A DNA stretch of 30,219 nucleotides from a virus: positions 1 through 30,219 of IMG/VR virus record IMGVR_UViG_3300020347_000019; one strand, written 5' to 3'. A model generated the notes under the pieces. It had not been told where the DNA came from. It worked only from the letters and a program-made list of their open reading frames with translations, and ran no database searches. Shown here one piece after another: positions 7,801 to 16,512 of the stretch (position 1 is the stretch's first letter; every line of letters begins with the position of its first letter). The translations under genes and the position numbers were made by a program.

Positions 7801-10633
7801 CCGATACTGAAGTCACGCTTTCCACTGTACCCTGCCATAGGGTTTTGCCTCCAGAGGTGGCGTACTTATATACCTGACCCACCGTTGGGGCGGTAGTTAG
7901 TAACATTGTAACATCGGAACGAGTATCACATTTTCTAGCAGAGTCTAGAAAAGACTCTAAGTTTAGGTCTTCTCCTATTTCTAGAGCTGCACCGAATCTA
8001 GTGTTAGTTGCATAATCCAAAAACTGCATAGCGGGATTTATAGAAACTCGTACATCCTCTCTAAAGAATATTTTATAAGTATCAGACGCTTTGGGTATAG
8101 AATCCTCGTCCCAGAGGGAGGACACAGTAGCTACCTTAGTAGTACCATCGTAGTCTACGATTGTTCTACGTTGAACCTTAATGCTATTGTCTGCTTTCAC
8201 AGAGGTCAATTCTATAAACAATCCGTTGTAAGCGTCAGCAACACTACTTGCATTAGATGCTAAGGCTATACCGTCTTTTACTGTAATATACTGCGTTGCT
8301 AAGTTGGCCGCACCTGTGCCACTATTTCCAAGTCCCGTTACTGTATTCGTAGATGCGGTAAATGTGTATACAAAACTATCTAACCAATCTTTTGAAAAAA
8401 TATTAGAGGAAGTAAAACTTACTAATCTACCTGCTGCCATAGCGGCATTAAAAGCGGCAGTACCTGGAGTTAGAACAACAGTAGCAGAGTTATTGTCTGA
8501 AGCTGCTGCTGCAGAGGCTACTACTGTTTGCAGTAATTCAGGCACAGTACCAGAATTAGCAACATGACCCGTAGCTGCAAAATGATATACTTTAGAACCA
8601 GATTGCATGTAGAAGCTTGTTTCTTCACTTGTACCTACAGGATTATCTGCTAAACGTACTCGGGTAGAGGTGGTGCCATCCATATTGGTGATTTGGTACT
8701 TATCTGCTATAGTAGTCGAGGATAAGACTGCGTCATTACTAGTTCTTTTAATAGTAACACTCTCTCCTATGTTCCAAGAAGTAAGAGCTGTATCACTGCT
8801 TTCATAGGAAGGATACTGTTCGTAAGAATAGTCATAGTTATAGCACCGAATGCCTCTACCCCTTACAACAAACTCTAAAGAAGGTATTGTAGTCTCTCCT
8901 TCCCCAATAGTATAGTTAGCTACCGCATAAGCAGTGTCCAAGAGTCGATGACTTGCACCCCAATAGTCCGACGACCCTGTATAGTAGTCTTGCCCAACCT
9001 TAAAGTTGCTAGCGTTTTGTACTAAAACAGAGTCAGCTTTCTGATCAGATTTCCCAGTGTGTATAGTTATACTAGCATTTATAGGTATATCAAAGTGAGT
9101 GGCTCTTCCATGAGTTATTCCCGCACCCTGAGTAGAAGCTCCTCCTAGATTAAAGTTAGGTATCGGAGTTCCTACATCATACACAGCAAATCCGCTCTCT
9201 CCCCCTATACCTAACCACTCGCTATATCCCCGACCAGCTGTGTGGCCGTACCCTATAAAAGTTCCGGAAGTTCGTACCTTAGCTGAAAGAGTGTCCCCTC
9301 TATCCATTCTACCATAACAAACTACGTCTATAGCATTATCTTCGTTATTGGCATTGCCTGCTGAAGGAGTTCTTGTGGCACTATCATTAGCATCTAGGCA
9401 CACCGAGTTAGTATCATCTAAGTATATGTCGTAAATACCGCCAATCTCTCCCTCTGAAATTGCGTAGGCAACAAAAATTTGTCTAGAATCAGCAGCTAAG
9501 GTATCTACAAATACAGGTATACTGTCTATCTTATTTACTCCGTACAGCACAGGCAGATATTTAGAATCTAAATTGAATCGTAAATCTACTTCTCTGTCAA
9601 CTGATACTTCATATTCTGTCTGTTTTACAGATGAACCAAACCCCAAGAAGCCTTTCTTGTGTTTAATTTTTGTTCTAGTCTCTTTTACTTGATAAGTAGA
9701 TACTAGATTAACTGCTTGCTCACTGTGAAGAAAACCTAGATCCGTAGCATAGGCGGGTCTATGGACGCTCTCTGGGTCTGGTACATTATTAGCGTCCAAG
9801 GCTCTATGAGATGCATCTCTAGTTAATCTTCCACTTATCCTGTTAAAGTCGCCCCAATGACTGGTTAGCCCCCAGGATACCTGAGACTTGCTATTCACGT
9901 CTTCGGAAAGTTTACCTGTAGAAATGATACCCTTAAATAATAAATAAGGAGCACCTATAATTAGACCCGTCTCAACACTTAAGTGAGCTTTATATACAAA
10001 AACATCTCTATTAATATACCCTGCGTACCCTGTATCAGCACGGGCATTTAGTATACCTCCTATTTCTGAACTAGCAAAATTTAACCCGTAAGTTACTCCA
10101 GTTTCATTAGTTACAGCTTCCATAGGAGTTATGCTTGCAGTTCTATTAAGGTTTGAGAAGCTGTTAAGTCTTACCTTAAGTTCATTATTACTTCCGCTTC
10201 CTAACAGCTGTACTAAGTCTCCTTCTTTGAAGCCGGCTTCTACAAGATCAGCAGTAGTAGAAGACACGGTCATAGACGACGAGTTTATATTAATAGTAGT
10301 AACTAGAGAAGTGTTTAGGGCGGCAGCAGACAACTTTAGAGTCATATTTGAAACTTTAGCTTGTGTAGTCTCTGATACTTCGCCAACACCCATCAGCTTA
10401 CCAGGCAAATAAGTTTGAGGACCATTAGAGTTGCCCGACACGTCTTTACTGCCGTCATCAAATATTATCTCTTGAGATCCGTCCGTTATATAAGTATAGT
10501 CCGATGCTCTACGGGCGCTCTTGCCCCCATCTGTTACTACAGGCTTTTCAAACTTTACTAGATGAGCGTAGGCAAACGCATCCCCTTCTAATAAAGAATC
10601 TCTTAAAGTACTATTTAGCTGTCTAATTGTCAT
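4835..10633 (-). CDS. Tail tip hub / host-specificity protein (lambda gpJ-like)
   Basis: This 1932-residue protein is the largest here and follows the tape measure and distal tail genes, the place of lambda J. Approximate domains: residues 1-290 look like a minor tail module of the type encoded separately in lambda-like phages; a hub portion follows, interrupted by long insertions around 500-1000; residues about 1000-1290 look like the gpJ hub core (VFSNINSMLNHFNGLIRYSNGQYFLDV, GDVIQLSYSRFGWSNKLFRI); a fibronectin-III domain lies near 1298-1406 (SLTATQNSRGGIELNWTNP); Ig-like repeats lie near 1407-1533, 1534-1635 and 1636-1751, the first and third ending with alike VQ(T/S)LTK motifs. The C-terminus (TTTINGGKITANSINAAQL) resembles gpJ-type tails. 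Its ATG overlaps the previous stop as TAATG. Confidence 0.85.
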   Translation of the reverse strand: MTIRQLNSTLRDSLLEGDAFAYAHLVKFEKPVVTDGGKSARRASDYTYITDGSQEIIFDDGSKDVSGNSNGPQTYLPGKLMGVGEVSETTQAKVSNMTLKLSAAALNTSLVTTININSSSMTVSSTTADLVEAGFKEGDLVQLLGSGSNNELKVRLNSFSNLNRTASITPMEAVTNETGVTYGLNFASSEIGGILNARADTGYAGYINRDVFVYKAHLSVETGLIIGAPYLLFKGIISTGKLSEDVNSKSQVSWGLTSHWGDFNRISGRLTRDASHRALDANNVPDPESVHRPAYATDLGFLHSEQAVNLVSTYQVKETRTKIKHKKGFLGFGSSVKQTEYEVSVDREVDLRFNLDSKYLPVLYGVNKIDSIPVFVDTLAADSRQIFVAYAISEGEIGGIYDIYLDDTNSVCLDANDSATRTPSAGNANNEDNAIDVVCYGRMDRGDTLSAKVRTSGTFIGYGHTAGRGYSEWLGIGGESGFAVYDVGTPIPNFNLGGASTQGAGITHGRATHFDIPINASITIHTGKSDQKADSVLVQNASNFKVGQDYYTGSSDYWGASHRLLDTAYAVANYTIGEGETTIPSLEFVVRGRGIRCYNYDYSYEQYPSYESSDTALTSWNIGESVTIKRTSNDAVLSSTTIADKYQITNMDGTTSTRVRLADNPVGTSEETSFYMQSGSKVYHFAATGHVANSGTVPELLQTVVASAAAASDNNSATVVLTPGTAAFNAAMAAGRLVSFTSSNIFSKDWLDSFVYTFTASTNTVTGLGNSGTGAANLATQYITVKDGIALASNASSVADAYNGLFIELTSVKADNSIKVQRRTIVDYDGTTKVATVSSLWDEDSIPKASDTYKIFFREDVRVSINPAMQFLDYATNTRFGAALEIGEDLNLESFLDSARKCDTRSDVTMLLTTAPTVGQVYKYATSGGKTLWQGTVESVTSVSAGGTKYSTTFTNVVGKLGLRWENWKTIYTGEFYYYRGALHQASSDGIPSTPSTTSSIGSFNLAKVSSGAGPTTVAVDVDSTRNHDDNPIVKKFRTATTFDSGYELYDSCSVKYWRYIGWESQNQREVTRHQTNAVIDTKNPVFSNINSMLNHFNGLIRYSNGQYFLDVKSSASPATSVTVSGNTYEVEKITEDHIIGNIDVEDAGQKGTFNHVDVSLKDPQNLFESRSVVLFDSTYLKQDRMVPKKGSVKSPSISNYYNARINAKQYLEQSRAGLKVNFTLGPWAILLVAGDVIQLSYSRFGWSNKLFRITNLRFKNNCLVQVTAEEHEDAAFIVQPTNGGIIVPVDGTTANVPLPTAPNSLTATQNSRGGIELNWTNPSNFNPSVYTVQIWRSATNNRAVAELIGTSKSGVYIDTVIEGGSTTKYYWIRYTVLTTSQRTSGVAPREVFSAYHPTSATAGVSGISDGARDALLFTLSNDNVTVPANSSGTPTSLANTSTLIQVFAGSTPLTYDDSAPYANSSFRVSSVAVTGVPGNSSVTTTSNSYQLGDITSMTGSVGTRTFTIVAKDSLGAVTTITKVQTLTKANSGLVGVDSRAVNLTVGDQVFTYSDAGITPSPTSTTVTATKLNSPGTAYFNFILNGSSVQHTTSNTYTYSPQANVSNMPDTIKVELREGSTAQAVLATDQITLSGVRPGVDAFAVILTNESHALPTTSAGSVTFTGSGTDVIVYKGVTQLNSVSGTPGAGQFQVSRSGSGITPGAVTVVGNSAQIGNHSDMTATQATVTITINIENTATFTRVQSLTKSIAGADGASITGPTGARTVTGYVYYQLSSTGNPGTPTLSGYNYSTGVFSSKTSNWDEDAPTFNAANANKYWYSSYVVTEASFGGTQTVTEATPKQGIGFSGLVTFQSDGDIEDGNNTYDPAARTNAGTTTINGGKITANSINAAQLTISSNSSTNSSMFFDGTNNRIDIKDSNGTLRVRIGNLS

Positions 10634-11358
10634 TACTGTACTTCTTCTAGGCTTAACGAAAACTTGTATAAGTTATCTGTATTTAATGAATACTCTTGAA
10701 CATCCTTTGCGACTACTTTAATTAAGGGATTATGAAAAACAAAATCATCTGCGCTAGCTACCCCTTTCTGTAGCCCAGGGACAAAATGTATGCGAACCTG
10801 GCTTGCTGTAGGCTGAGGCTGACCACTTTGATAATCACTAGTAGTCTCTACTCTAGTTACCATATAGGTTTTTGTGTGATTCGAGTTTACCCCATCTATA
10901 TTGAACAGATCCCCCGGAAGAGGAGTTTTATTAGTAGTATTACTATATCCACCTTTACCTAGTAAGGCACTAGTAGTACCTGCTAGTAAGGCTCCAGTTG
11001 CGTCGAGGTTTACAGTATCCGTCCAAGCTGCAAAAGTCGCGTCTTGGGGTACTCTGTACTGTGGCAAAGAAACGAAAAAAGGAGTTAATCCTCCTCTTTT
11101 ACTGAGAATAAAAGAGTATATATTCTCAAAGTCCGATCTTACCATAGGATTATAAGATATGTCTACAGACCACTTGTGTGCGGCTATTGCTCTAGCTAAT
11201 AGCTGCCCAGAATTTGTAGAATCTGTAATAACGGGCTGAGTAGATTTTAATCGTACAGAAGCAAACCCCGGGCCTGCGTCTCCTGCTACTTGACCCCCCA
11301 CCCCAATTGTATTATTAGGATCAGGTAAGATATTTTGAAAAGTTGCAAAAGTTGCCAT
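10633..11358 (-). CDS. Minor / distal tail protein
   Basis: This 241-residue protein lies between tape measure and hub, where siphoviruses encode the distal tail (lambda M/L-like) protein that starts the tube. The sequence has VRLKSTQPVITDSTNSGQ, a VDISYNPMVRSDFENIYSFI segment and KRGGLTPFFVSLPQYRVPQ (residues about 90-108). The pattern of an aligned loop/helix then pF.v.LP is typical of this class. It ends with an acidic EYSLNTDNLYKFSLSLEEVQ beta strand pair. Both ends are coupled: its ATG overlaps the tape-measure stop and its stop overlaps the hub ATG, each as TAATG. The assignment rests on position plus general pattern. Confidence 0.65.
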   Translation of the reverse strand: MATFATFQNILPDPNNTIGVGGQVAGDAGPGFASVRLKSTQPVITDSTNSGQLLARAIAAHKWSVDISYNPMVRSDFENIYSFILSKRGGLTPFFVSLPQYRVPQDATFAAWTDTVNLDATGALLAGTTSALLGKGGYSNTTNKTPLPGDLFNIDGVNSNHTKTYMVTRVETTSDYQSGQPQPTASQVRIHFVPGLQKGVASADDFVFHNPLIKVVAKDVQEYSLNTDNLYKFSLSLEEVQ

Positions 11359-14300
11359 TAGTATTTACTCACTCCCCCCGCAGATTGTGTAAACGTTGAA
11401 GTGTCTACGTCCTCTACAAAGTCCTGTCCGTATGAATTTGCGGCTTGTCTAATCATTCCTATGATGTTTCCTCTTTGTGCAACAAGTAGGTCTTCTACTC
11501 CTGATGCATCCACTGTATTTATATTGAACTGTACATTACCTAATCCTCCTGCTGCGATATCATCATTAGGAACTATTCTGCCTGGCATTTCAGGAACAAA
11601 TAACTCTGGCCCCTGCTCTCCTACTACGAAACCAGCTTTTCCTCCTTCTGCTCTATTCTTGTACCCAGAGAAAGCAGGTTTAAAGTTGGATATATTGCCT
11701 ACGCCATCTTCTCCTCTCATGTAGCCCAGCTCTCCTCTTGCACTTCTTGAAGTAGCAAGATCAGCTTTATTCGTTCTCTCTCCCATAGTAACTTTGCTGG
11801 GAGGTCCCGAGACTGCTGCTGCCGAACCTCCTCCTTGATAAGAAGTACCTGCAATAACTGCTAACTGGGCTGCACCCATTACGCCAATAAGAGCCGCCAT
11901 GGCATAGCCGAGCGGTGTAGGATTCTCACCGATGGCTCCCATTATACCTGCTGCGGTATTTGCAATTGTTTGTGCCATTAACATTTTCTTATTCATTTCG
12001 AAAGCTTTCTTCTTTTGAGCTTCCTTTTTCTTTTCCATTGCTGCAATTTTTGCTACGGACTGAGACGACTTACCATCTCTTTTCTTCTCAGCATTTATTT
12101 CCTCATCTATTTTGGCGATGGTTGCACTGATACCTGCCTGTACCATGCTATTAACAGCACCTATGCTATCACCGACAGCTTGTGCGACTGCTGCAGATTT
12201 TTCCATACCTTCTACACTGCCATCGAACGCTTTAGTAAACCCCTCAGCAATGGCAAAACTACCCTGAGCAACTGCAGCTACAACTTCGCCTTCCGGCCCC
12301 AGCTTGGCAACTTCGTCCATCATTCCAGCAACACCAGCTTTCAATACTGCTATTTTTTCTTGTCCCGTTGTTGCTAAATCTGCAATAGACTTTGTTGTTC
12401 CTGTAGAGTTTCCGTCGGCGTCTTTTACATCTTCTTTTCTAAACAGATTTGATACAGTCTCGCTAGTTGAGCTGCCCTTAGCTCCAGAGATAGACTTAGC
12501 GGCATTTGTCTTATTAACTATATCAAGACTTAGATTATCAGCAGCTAAGTCTCTTTCTCTACCTGCATTCTCTTCTTGGCCCTTTTTGACAGTGTCTATA
12601 GTAGTTCTAGCTAGATCTAAACGAGACTGCATGTCAACTGTCATCTGGCTACTTGCTACTAATTGAGCTTCTATAAGATCAAAATTAATTCTAGCCATAT
12701 CGGCCTCTAGACCAATCTGAGCAACTTTTAGATCAAATTCTTGATTAATTAATTCTAAACGATTTGCTAATTGATCATTTGCAAGTTTTAGCTCTTGCTG
12801 AGGACTTAATGCAGTAGACCCATCAGATCTACTTCTAGAGTTAGCAAGTTTAGTTTGTACTGCAGCCATATCTGCAGACAGCCGCTGAGCGTCTATTGCT
12901 ACGGAGAGAGCTTTTTTATCTATATCTAATATTTGCTTTTTATTTTTTAATCTAATCTGTTCAGTCTTTACTTTAACAACGCCTTCGTCTACAGATAGGC
13001 GATCTAAAGCAAGTGCAGCTTTTTTATTTTCTATGTCGGCTTTAGAGTTCGCTATTTGCTCGGCTGTTTGTCCCACGAGCGCTTTGTTTGCTTTTTCTTC
13101 AGCATCTATTATATCTTTTCTGAGATCAAATCCCTTTCCCTGAGTTTCGACTAGACTGCCATACGCCGTAACAGAGTGTTTAGCAGCCTCTGTAAGAGCT
13201 TTTTGAGCTGTTGCGTTAGCTTTAAGTTTCTCCGGTCCTTGTGCTATAGTTTTAACAGCTTTCTCTAACTCTGATACAAAAGTTCTTACAGCAGGTCCGC
13301 CTTGTCCTTTAAAAGTTTTAAGAATAGCTTTACCTGTTGCGCCTAAATTATTTTCAAGATTTTTTCTAGTTTCCGGAGCTAAAGTATTTAAGCCATTAAA
13401 CTCGTTCTCTACTGCTTTCGCGGCTGTCAACAAAGCATCAAAGGGAGTATTGCTTCTAGCATTTAGCTTATTCATCTCTTTGCCTACGGAGGCAAGAGTG
13501 TCTGTAAGATTAGGAAGAAAGCTTTGTGCAGTACTTGCCTTTTTTCGTATACCGTCTAGCTTTTCTTGGTATTCTTCACTGGTGATGGTGCCCTTCCCCT
13601 GCGCCTCTGCCAAAAGGACCATCTCCGCTATCAAAGGTGCCACAAAGTTGCTCAAATCTGAGTTAGTTAAAGTAGTTATAAGAGTACTTAGACTTTCTTT
13701 TGCTGCCTCTGTTGGTTTTCCCAGAGCTTCTTGTAGAGATGTAAGTCTTGCGGTAGCTGCGTCTGTTTCTGCTAAAACTTTATTATAGGTCTCTTGAAGC
13801 TTTGTTTGTTCTCTTAAGAAGAGGCTGCTACCTGGGGTAATTGCTTTACCTCCGACCATTGGACCTTTATCGAGTTGAGATTTTGCTCGCTTTTGTAATT
13901 GATTTAACCTATCGAGTCTTGATTTTTCTGCTGCTAATTCTTTTCTTATTGATTCTTGCTGCAAATTTTCACGCTGTCGCATCAAGTCTAAACTTTGTAT
14001 AAGTACACCATTCGCTGCTCGCATTCCCGCTACAACTCTATCGGAGCCCGCCACAGAGCTAACGACAAACTGATCGTTTATATTTTTTATATTGTTTAAA
14101 ACTCTAGCAAGATTTTCACCAGCTTCATCTACTACTTCTTTAGGAATAAATTTCTCTTTAAATATCGCATAACCAGCAGTTACAAGTGTGAATAGCAATG
14201 ATAAAGGGCCTAGCAAGGCAAAGAAAGCCGTAGCAAGAGCTCTTAAAGCTAGTACAGAGGCAAATCCTGCTGTTTTTAATGTATTTAGTACGCCAGTGAA

Positions 14301-15710
14301 AGCAGTTGTTTGAAGCCCTGCTACCGCAAGTCCGGACTGGTAGTCGAGAACAGCTTGTTTTAGTGCTTTAGTTCCCATTATAACGGAACCTTGTGCCATA
14401 GCTTCTAACCCGTGTGCAGCAGTCATTTTTGCAGAAGATATTTGATGTAACTTAACAGCTTTTAGTAGTCTGGTTCTTTCTTCACGTACAGCATTGAGTG
14501 CTGCTTTTTTCTGTATAAGTTTTGAGCTCTCAGCATCTCCGGCATCTTCCATTTTACTCAAGCTACGAGTATGCTTACCGATAGAGTCATCTAGACTGCT
14601 CAGGCCTTCCTGGTAATCACCTATATTCTTAGTTCCATCTTGAATTCCTGCAACAAATTTACTATAGATAGTAGTTCCTTTAGAAACAGACTTCAGCCCT
14701 TTCAAATTAGACGTAGCAAATAGAGTAGTTAACTCAGAATTTTTTGCCATTTTTTGCCCCATAGCAGTCATGGCGGGCAATAATGTGCTGGAAATTGTTG
14801 ATAAAAACAGGCCTGAAAAAGCTATTAAAGCTCCTTGGCTCTTTGATAAAAATTCCACAAGCGGAACTAAGCCTTTGTTTATAAGAGTTACAAAATCTTT
14901 TAAAAGGTTTGATAAAGACGCAGAAAGCTGGTCATAGGGATTAGTTTCAAAAGTGGCTGCTAAGGCTCCGTATTTCTTGGTGCCCTGTTCTGCAGTAGCA
15001 TTAAAAAATGCCTGTTGTTTTTCTGCTATAGTTAACTGCTGGACAGTTTTTCCTAAACTAGTGGCATAATCTTCAGAAGCTTGATCCAGCCTAACAAGTA
15101 TTCCCAATTCGTCAAGAATTTCTGGCTCCAGTTTAGCTACACCTCTTACTAGTCTGTCTTGAGCATCTACTAGGTTTCTGCCTAAAGCTACCGAAGCACC
15201 TTTCGCAACGGTAGTAAGCTGTAAAAGTTGAGCACTAGAAAACCCCGCGCTGGCAGCTACGGAGGCCGATCTTAAAGCTTCTTCTGTACTAAGAGCTCCA
15301 TCTGTTACTCTTTTTAGTTGGTCAACAACTATGTTTAAGTTTGTGCCTGCTGCATTTCCAAGAAACTGTAAACTCTGCGCTAACTGATCTATTTGTGAGG
15401 ATCTTTGAAGAACGCCAAAAGCAGCAGTAAGAGCAAAAACGTTGGCTGCTAAAGTAGCGTAAGCTCCTACTAAACCTGAGGAGCCTCCACCCATTTCCAT
15501 ACGCATTTTAGAGAAAGCTTTAGTGCTATTTGAAGTTGCTCCCGCTACTCCTTTTTCGCCCTTATTAAACCTGCCCCTAGACTTGCCTAGCTTATCTGTT
15601 GACCGGCCAAGCTTATCAGTTTCAGCGGTGGCTTTTTTAGCTTCTTTGGCAACAACACTTAAAGAGCCATTATCGTCTACCTTAATTGTTAACTTCACTG
15701 TATTAGCCAC
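11358..15710 (-). CDS. Tail tape measure protein
   Basis: This 1450-residue protein runs along the tail lumen and sets tail length. By the usual figure of about 0.15 nm per residue it predicts a tail near 220 nm. It is Ala/Lys/Leu-rich with long predicted coiled coils (roughly residues 560-680 and 870-1080). Hydrophobic segments lie near 79-102, 294-318, 486-515 and 1255-1295, as expected for a protein that enters the membrane at DNA ejection. The N-terminus (VKLTIKVDDNGSLSVVAKEA) is a common tape-measure opening. I see no peptidase or lysozyme motif. The start is GTG, overlapping the upstream stop as TAGTG. It follows the tail assembly chaperone ORFs, the conserved siphovirus order. Confidence 0.92.
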   Translation of the reverse strand: MANTVKLTIKVDDNGSLSVVAKEAKKATAETDKLGRSTDKLGKSRGRFNKGEKGVAGATSNSTKAFSKMRMEMGGGSSGLVGAYATLAANVFALTAAFGVLQRSSQIDQLAQSLQFLGNAAGTNLNIVVDQLKRVTDGALSTEEALRSASVAASAGFSSAQLLQLTTVAKGASVALGRNLVDAQDRLVRGVAKLEPEILDELGILVRLDQASEDYATSLGKTVQQLTIAEKQQAFFNATAEQGTKKYGALAATFETNPYDQLSASLSNLLKDFVTLINKGLVPLVEFLSKSQGALIAFSGLFLSTISSTLLPAMTAMGQKMAKNSELTTLFATSNLKGLKSVSKGTTIYSKFVAGIQDGTKNIGDYQEGLSSLDDSIGKHTRSLSKMEDAGDAESSKLIQKKAALNAVREERTRLLKAVKLHQISSAKMTAAHGLEAMAQGSVIMGTKALKQAVLDYQSGLAVAGLQTTAFTGVLNTLKTAGFASVLALRALATAFFALLGPLSLLFTLVTAGYAIFKEKFIPKEVVDEAGENLARVLNNIKNINDQFVVSSVAGSDRVVAGMRAANGVLIQSLDLMRQRENLQQESIRKELAAEKSRLDRLNQLQKRAKSQLDKGPMVGGKAITPGSSLFLREQTKLQETYNKVLAETDAATARLTSLQEALGKPTEAAKESLSTLITTLTNSDLSNFVAPLIAEMVLLAEAQGKGTITSEEYQEKLDGIRKKASTAQSFLPNLTDTLASVGKEMNKLNARSNTPFDALLTAAKAVENEFNGLNTLAPETRKNLENNLGATGKAILKTFKGQGGPAVRTFVSELEKAVKTIAQGPEKLKANATAQKALTEAAKHSVTAYGSLVETQGKGFDLRKDIIDAEEKANKALVGQTAEQIANSKADIENKKAALALDRLSVDEGVVKVKTEQIRLKNKKQILDIDKKALSVAIDAQRLSADMAAVQTKLANSRSRSDGSTALSPQQELKLANDQLANRLELINQEFDLKVAQIGLEADMARINFDLIEAQLVASSQMTVDMQSRLDLARTTIDTVKKGQEENAGRERDLAADNLSLDIVNKTNAAKSISGAKGSSTSETVSNLFRKEDVKDADGNSTGTTKSIADLATTGQEKIAVLKAGVAGMMDEVAKLGPEGEVVAAVAQGSFAIAEGFTKAFDGSVEGMEKSAAVAQAVGDSIGAVNSMVQAGISATIAKIDEEINAEKKRDGKSSQSVAKIAAMEKKKEAQKKKAFEMNKKMLMAQTIANTAAGIMGAIGENPTPLGYAMAALIGVMGAAQLAVIAGTSYQGGGSAAAVSGPPSKVTMGERTNKADLATSRSARGELGYMRGEDGVGNISNFKPAFSGYKNRAEGGKAGFVVGEQGPELFVPEMPGRIVPNDDIAAGGLGNVQFNINTVDASGVEDLLVAQRGNIIGMIRQAANSYGQDFVEDVDTSTFTQSAGGVSKY

Positions 15711-16054
15711 TATTTCTTTCTCTTTAACTTATCATATTCCTTCTTCATTTGCTCTGAAGATTTTTTGATAGTTCTTGCGTCAAGCCAAGATAGTATCTCT
15801 AAAAAATACTCTTTGTCTTCAACGTCATATAAGTCCATGTAATGCGGTAAATTAGTGTAGTCTTTACCTGTATACCCTATTTCAGGGTACATTTTGTCTC
15901 CTAACATGTTAAAGGTGTTTACTGCATTAATCATTAACTCTGGTAAGTCTTCCCAGTCTGGAGGGATTTCGTTATCTTTTGGTTCTTGTCCGAGTTGTTC
16001 CATCATATTGAAGTACTTATCTCGAGTCATTCCAGTATCGCTATTGAGGAACAT
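15710..16054 (-). CDS. Tail assembly chaperone, downstream frame (lambda gpT-like part)
   Basis: This 114-residue ORF lies immediately before the tape measure and overlaps the upstream chaperone ORF in another frame. It carries MTRDKYFNMMEQLGQEP (from residue 9) and IPPDWEDLPE, a pattern I recognise from phage tail assembly chaperones. The C-terminus is Lys-rich. The ATG at 16054 lacks a well-spaced Shine-Dalgarno (AAGG abuts it directly). The frame stays open upstream of the ATG to 16105 and reads SQKEIALKRLERM, which is protein-like. It may therefore be made mainly as the C-terminal part of a frameshift fusion with the 149-residue ORF. Independent initiation at 16054 or at the Met of MTRD is the alternative. 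Confidence 0.75.
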   Translation of the reverse strand: MFLNSDTGMTRDKYFNMMEQLGQEPKDNEIPPDWEDLPELMINAVNTFNMLGDKMYPEIGYTGKDYTNLPHYMDLYDVEDKEYFLEILSWLDARTIKKSSEQMKKEYDKLKRKK

Positions 16055-16105
16055 CCTTTCCAGTCTTTTTAGAGCTATTTCCTTTTGACTTACTACGAAA
16101 GTTAT
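16041..16105 (-). other. Candidate programmed frameshift window in tail chaperone
   Basis: Both the 149-residue frame and the downstream chaperone frame are open here. The downstream frame has its last upstream stop at 16106-16108, and the upstream frame stops at 16041-16043. The shift required is +1 (equivalently -2). The best candidate I see is TCA AAA G at 16088-16082: tRNA-Lys could move from AAA to AAG, giving ...RSKSKEIALKRLERM. The oligo-A AAA AAG at 16070-16065 suits a -1 shift, which is the wrong frame. The exact site is inference. Confidence 0.5.
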
Positions 16106-16490
16106 CTAAGTCAAAAACTACCTCGTTTAGCCAAGTATCAAAATCAGTAGAATTACTAACTAATAATTCTGCGTTATCTTTTGTATATTCTACTTCTGCC
16201 TCTAGGTCTTGTCCCTCTACATCGATTAGGACAAGAGTTTCCAAATGGCCTAGAGTTAATCCTTTCCAATTTTTAATGCTTGCGGCTGAAAATTCAGACA
16301 CAAACTTATCTTCATCTAGTTGTTCAACAGGTTGTCTTGTTTTTCTGTCAAATTTATTAGTAGTACATCTTTTTCTTAAAGCAGTTAATTCCTTACGAGA
16401 AAGGTTAACCACCTCTACAGAGAACCCGTCTAGTCCAGGAAAGTCTGCCCATGTAGACTTAGTGTCTATCATTAATTTCTTTAGATCCAT
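16041..16490 (-). CDS. Tail assembly chaperone, upstream frame (lambda gpG-like)
   Basis: This 149-residue protein lies two ORFs before the tape measure. Features typical of tail assembly chaperones are TWADFPGLDGFSVEVVNLSR (residues 13-32), a Cys/Lys stretch then FDRKTRQPVEQLDEDKF, a hydrophobic WKGLTLGHLETLVLID helix, and LNEVVFDLDNFR near the C-terminus. It ends in a short basic tail (residues about 132-149). In lambda and relatives such a protein binds the tape measure during tail assembly and a fraction is extended by ribosomal frameshifting; the next ORF overlaps by 14 bases. Its Shine-Dalgarno GGAG lies 11 bases from the ATG, in the loop of a 7-bp hairpin. Confidence 0.85.
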   Translation of the reverse strand: MDLKKLMIDTKSTWADFPGLDGFSVEVVNLSRKELTALRKRCTTNKFDRKTRQPVEQLDEDKFVSEFSAASIKNWKGLTLGHLETLVLIDVEGQDLEAEVEYTKDNAELLVSNSTDFDTWLNEVVFDLDNFRSKSKGNSSKKTGKDVPQ

Positions 16491-16494
16491 TTTT

Positions 16495-16512
16495 AACTAA
16501 ACTCCTTTAGTT
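16495..16512 (-). promoter_or_regulatory. Ribosome binding site held in a hairpin loop
   Basis: On the minus strand AACTAAA-GGAG-TTTAGTT forms a perfect 7-bp stem whose 4-base loop is the Shine-Dalgarno of the upstream tail chaperone ORF. The 5' arm includes the stop codon (TAA, 16507-16509) of the 296-residue gene, so a ribosome finishing that gene would disrupt the stem. This suggests translational coupling, by inference. Confidence 0.5.

Noticed and set aside
16065-16071. T AAA AAG as a -1 slippery heptamer in the chaperone overlap
   Set aside because: It does not follow X XXY YYZ in the zero frame, and a -1 shift would not enter the downstream chaperone frame, which is +1/-2.
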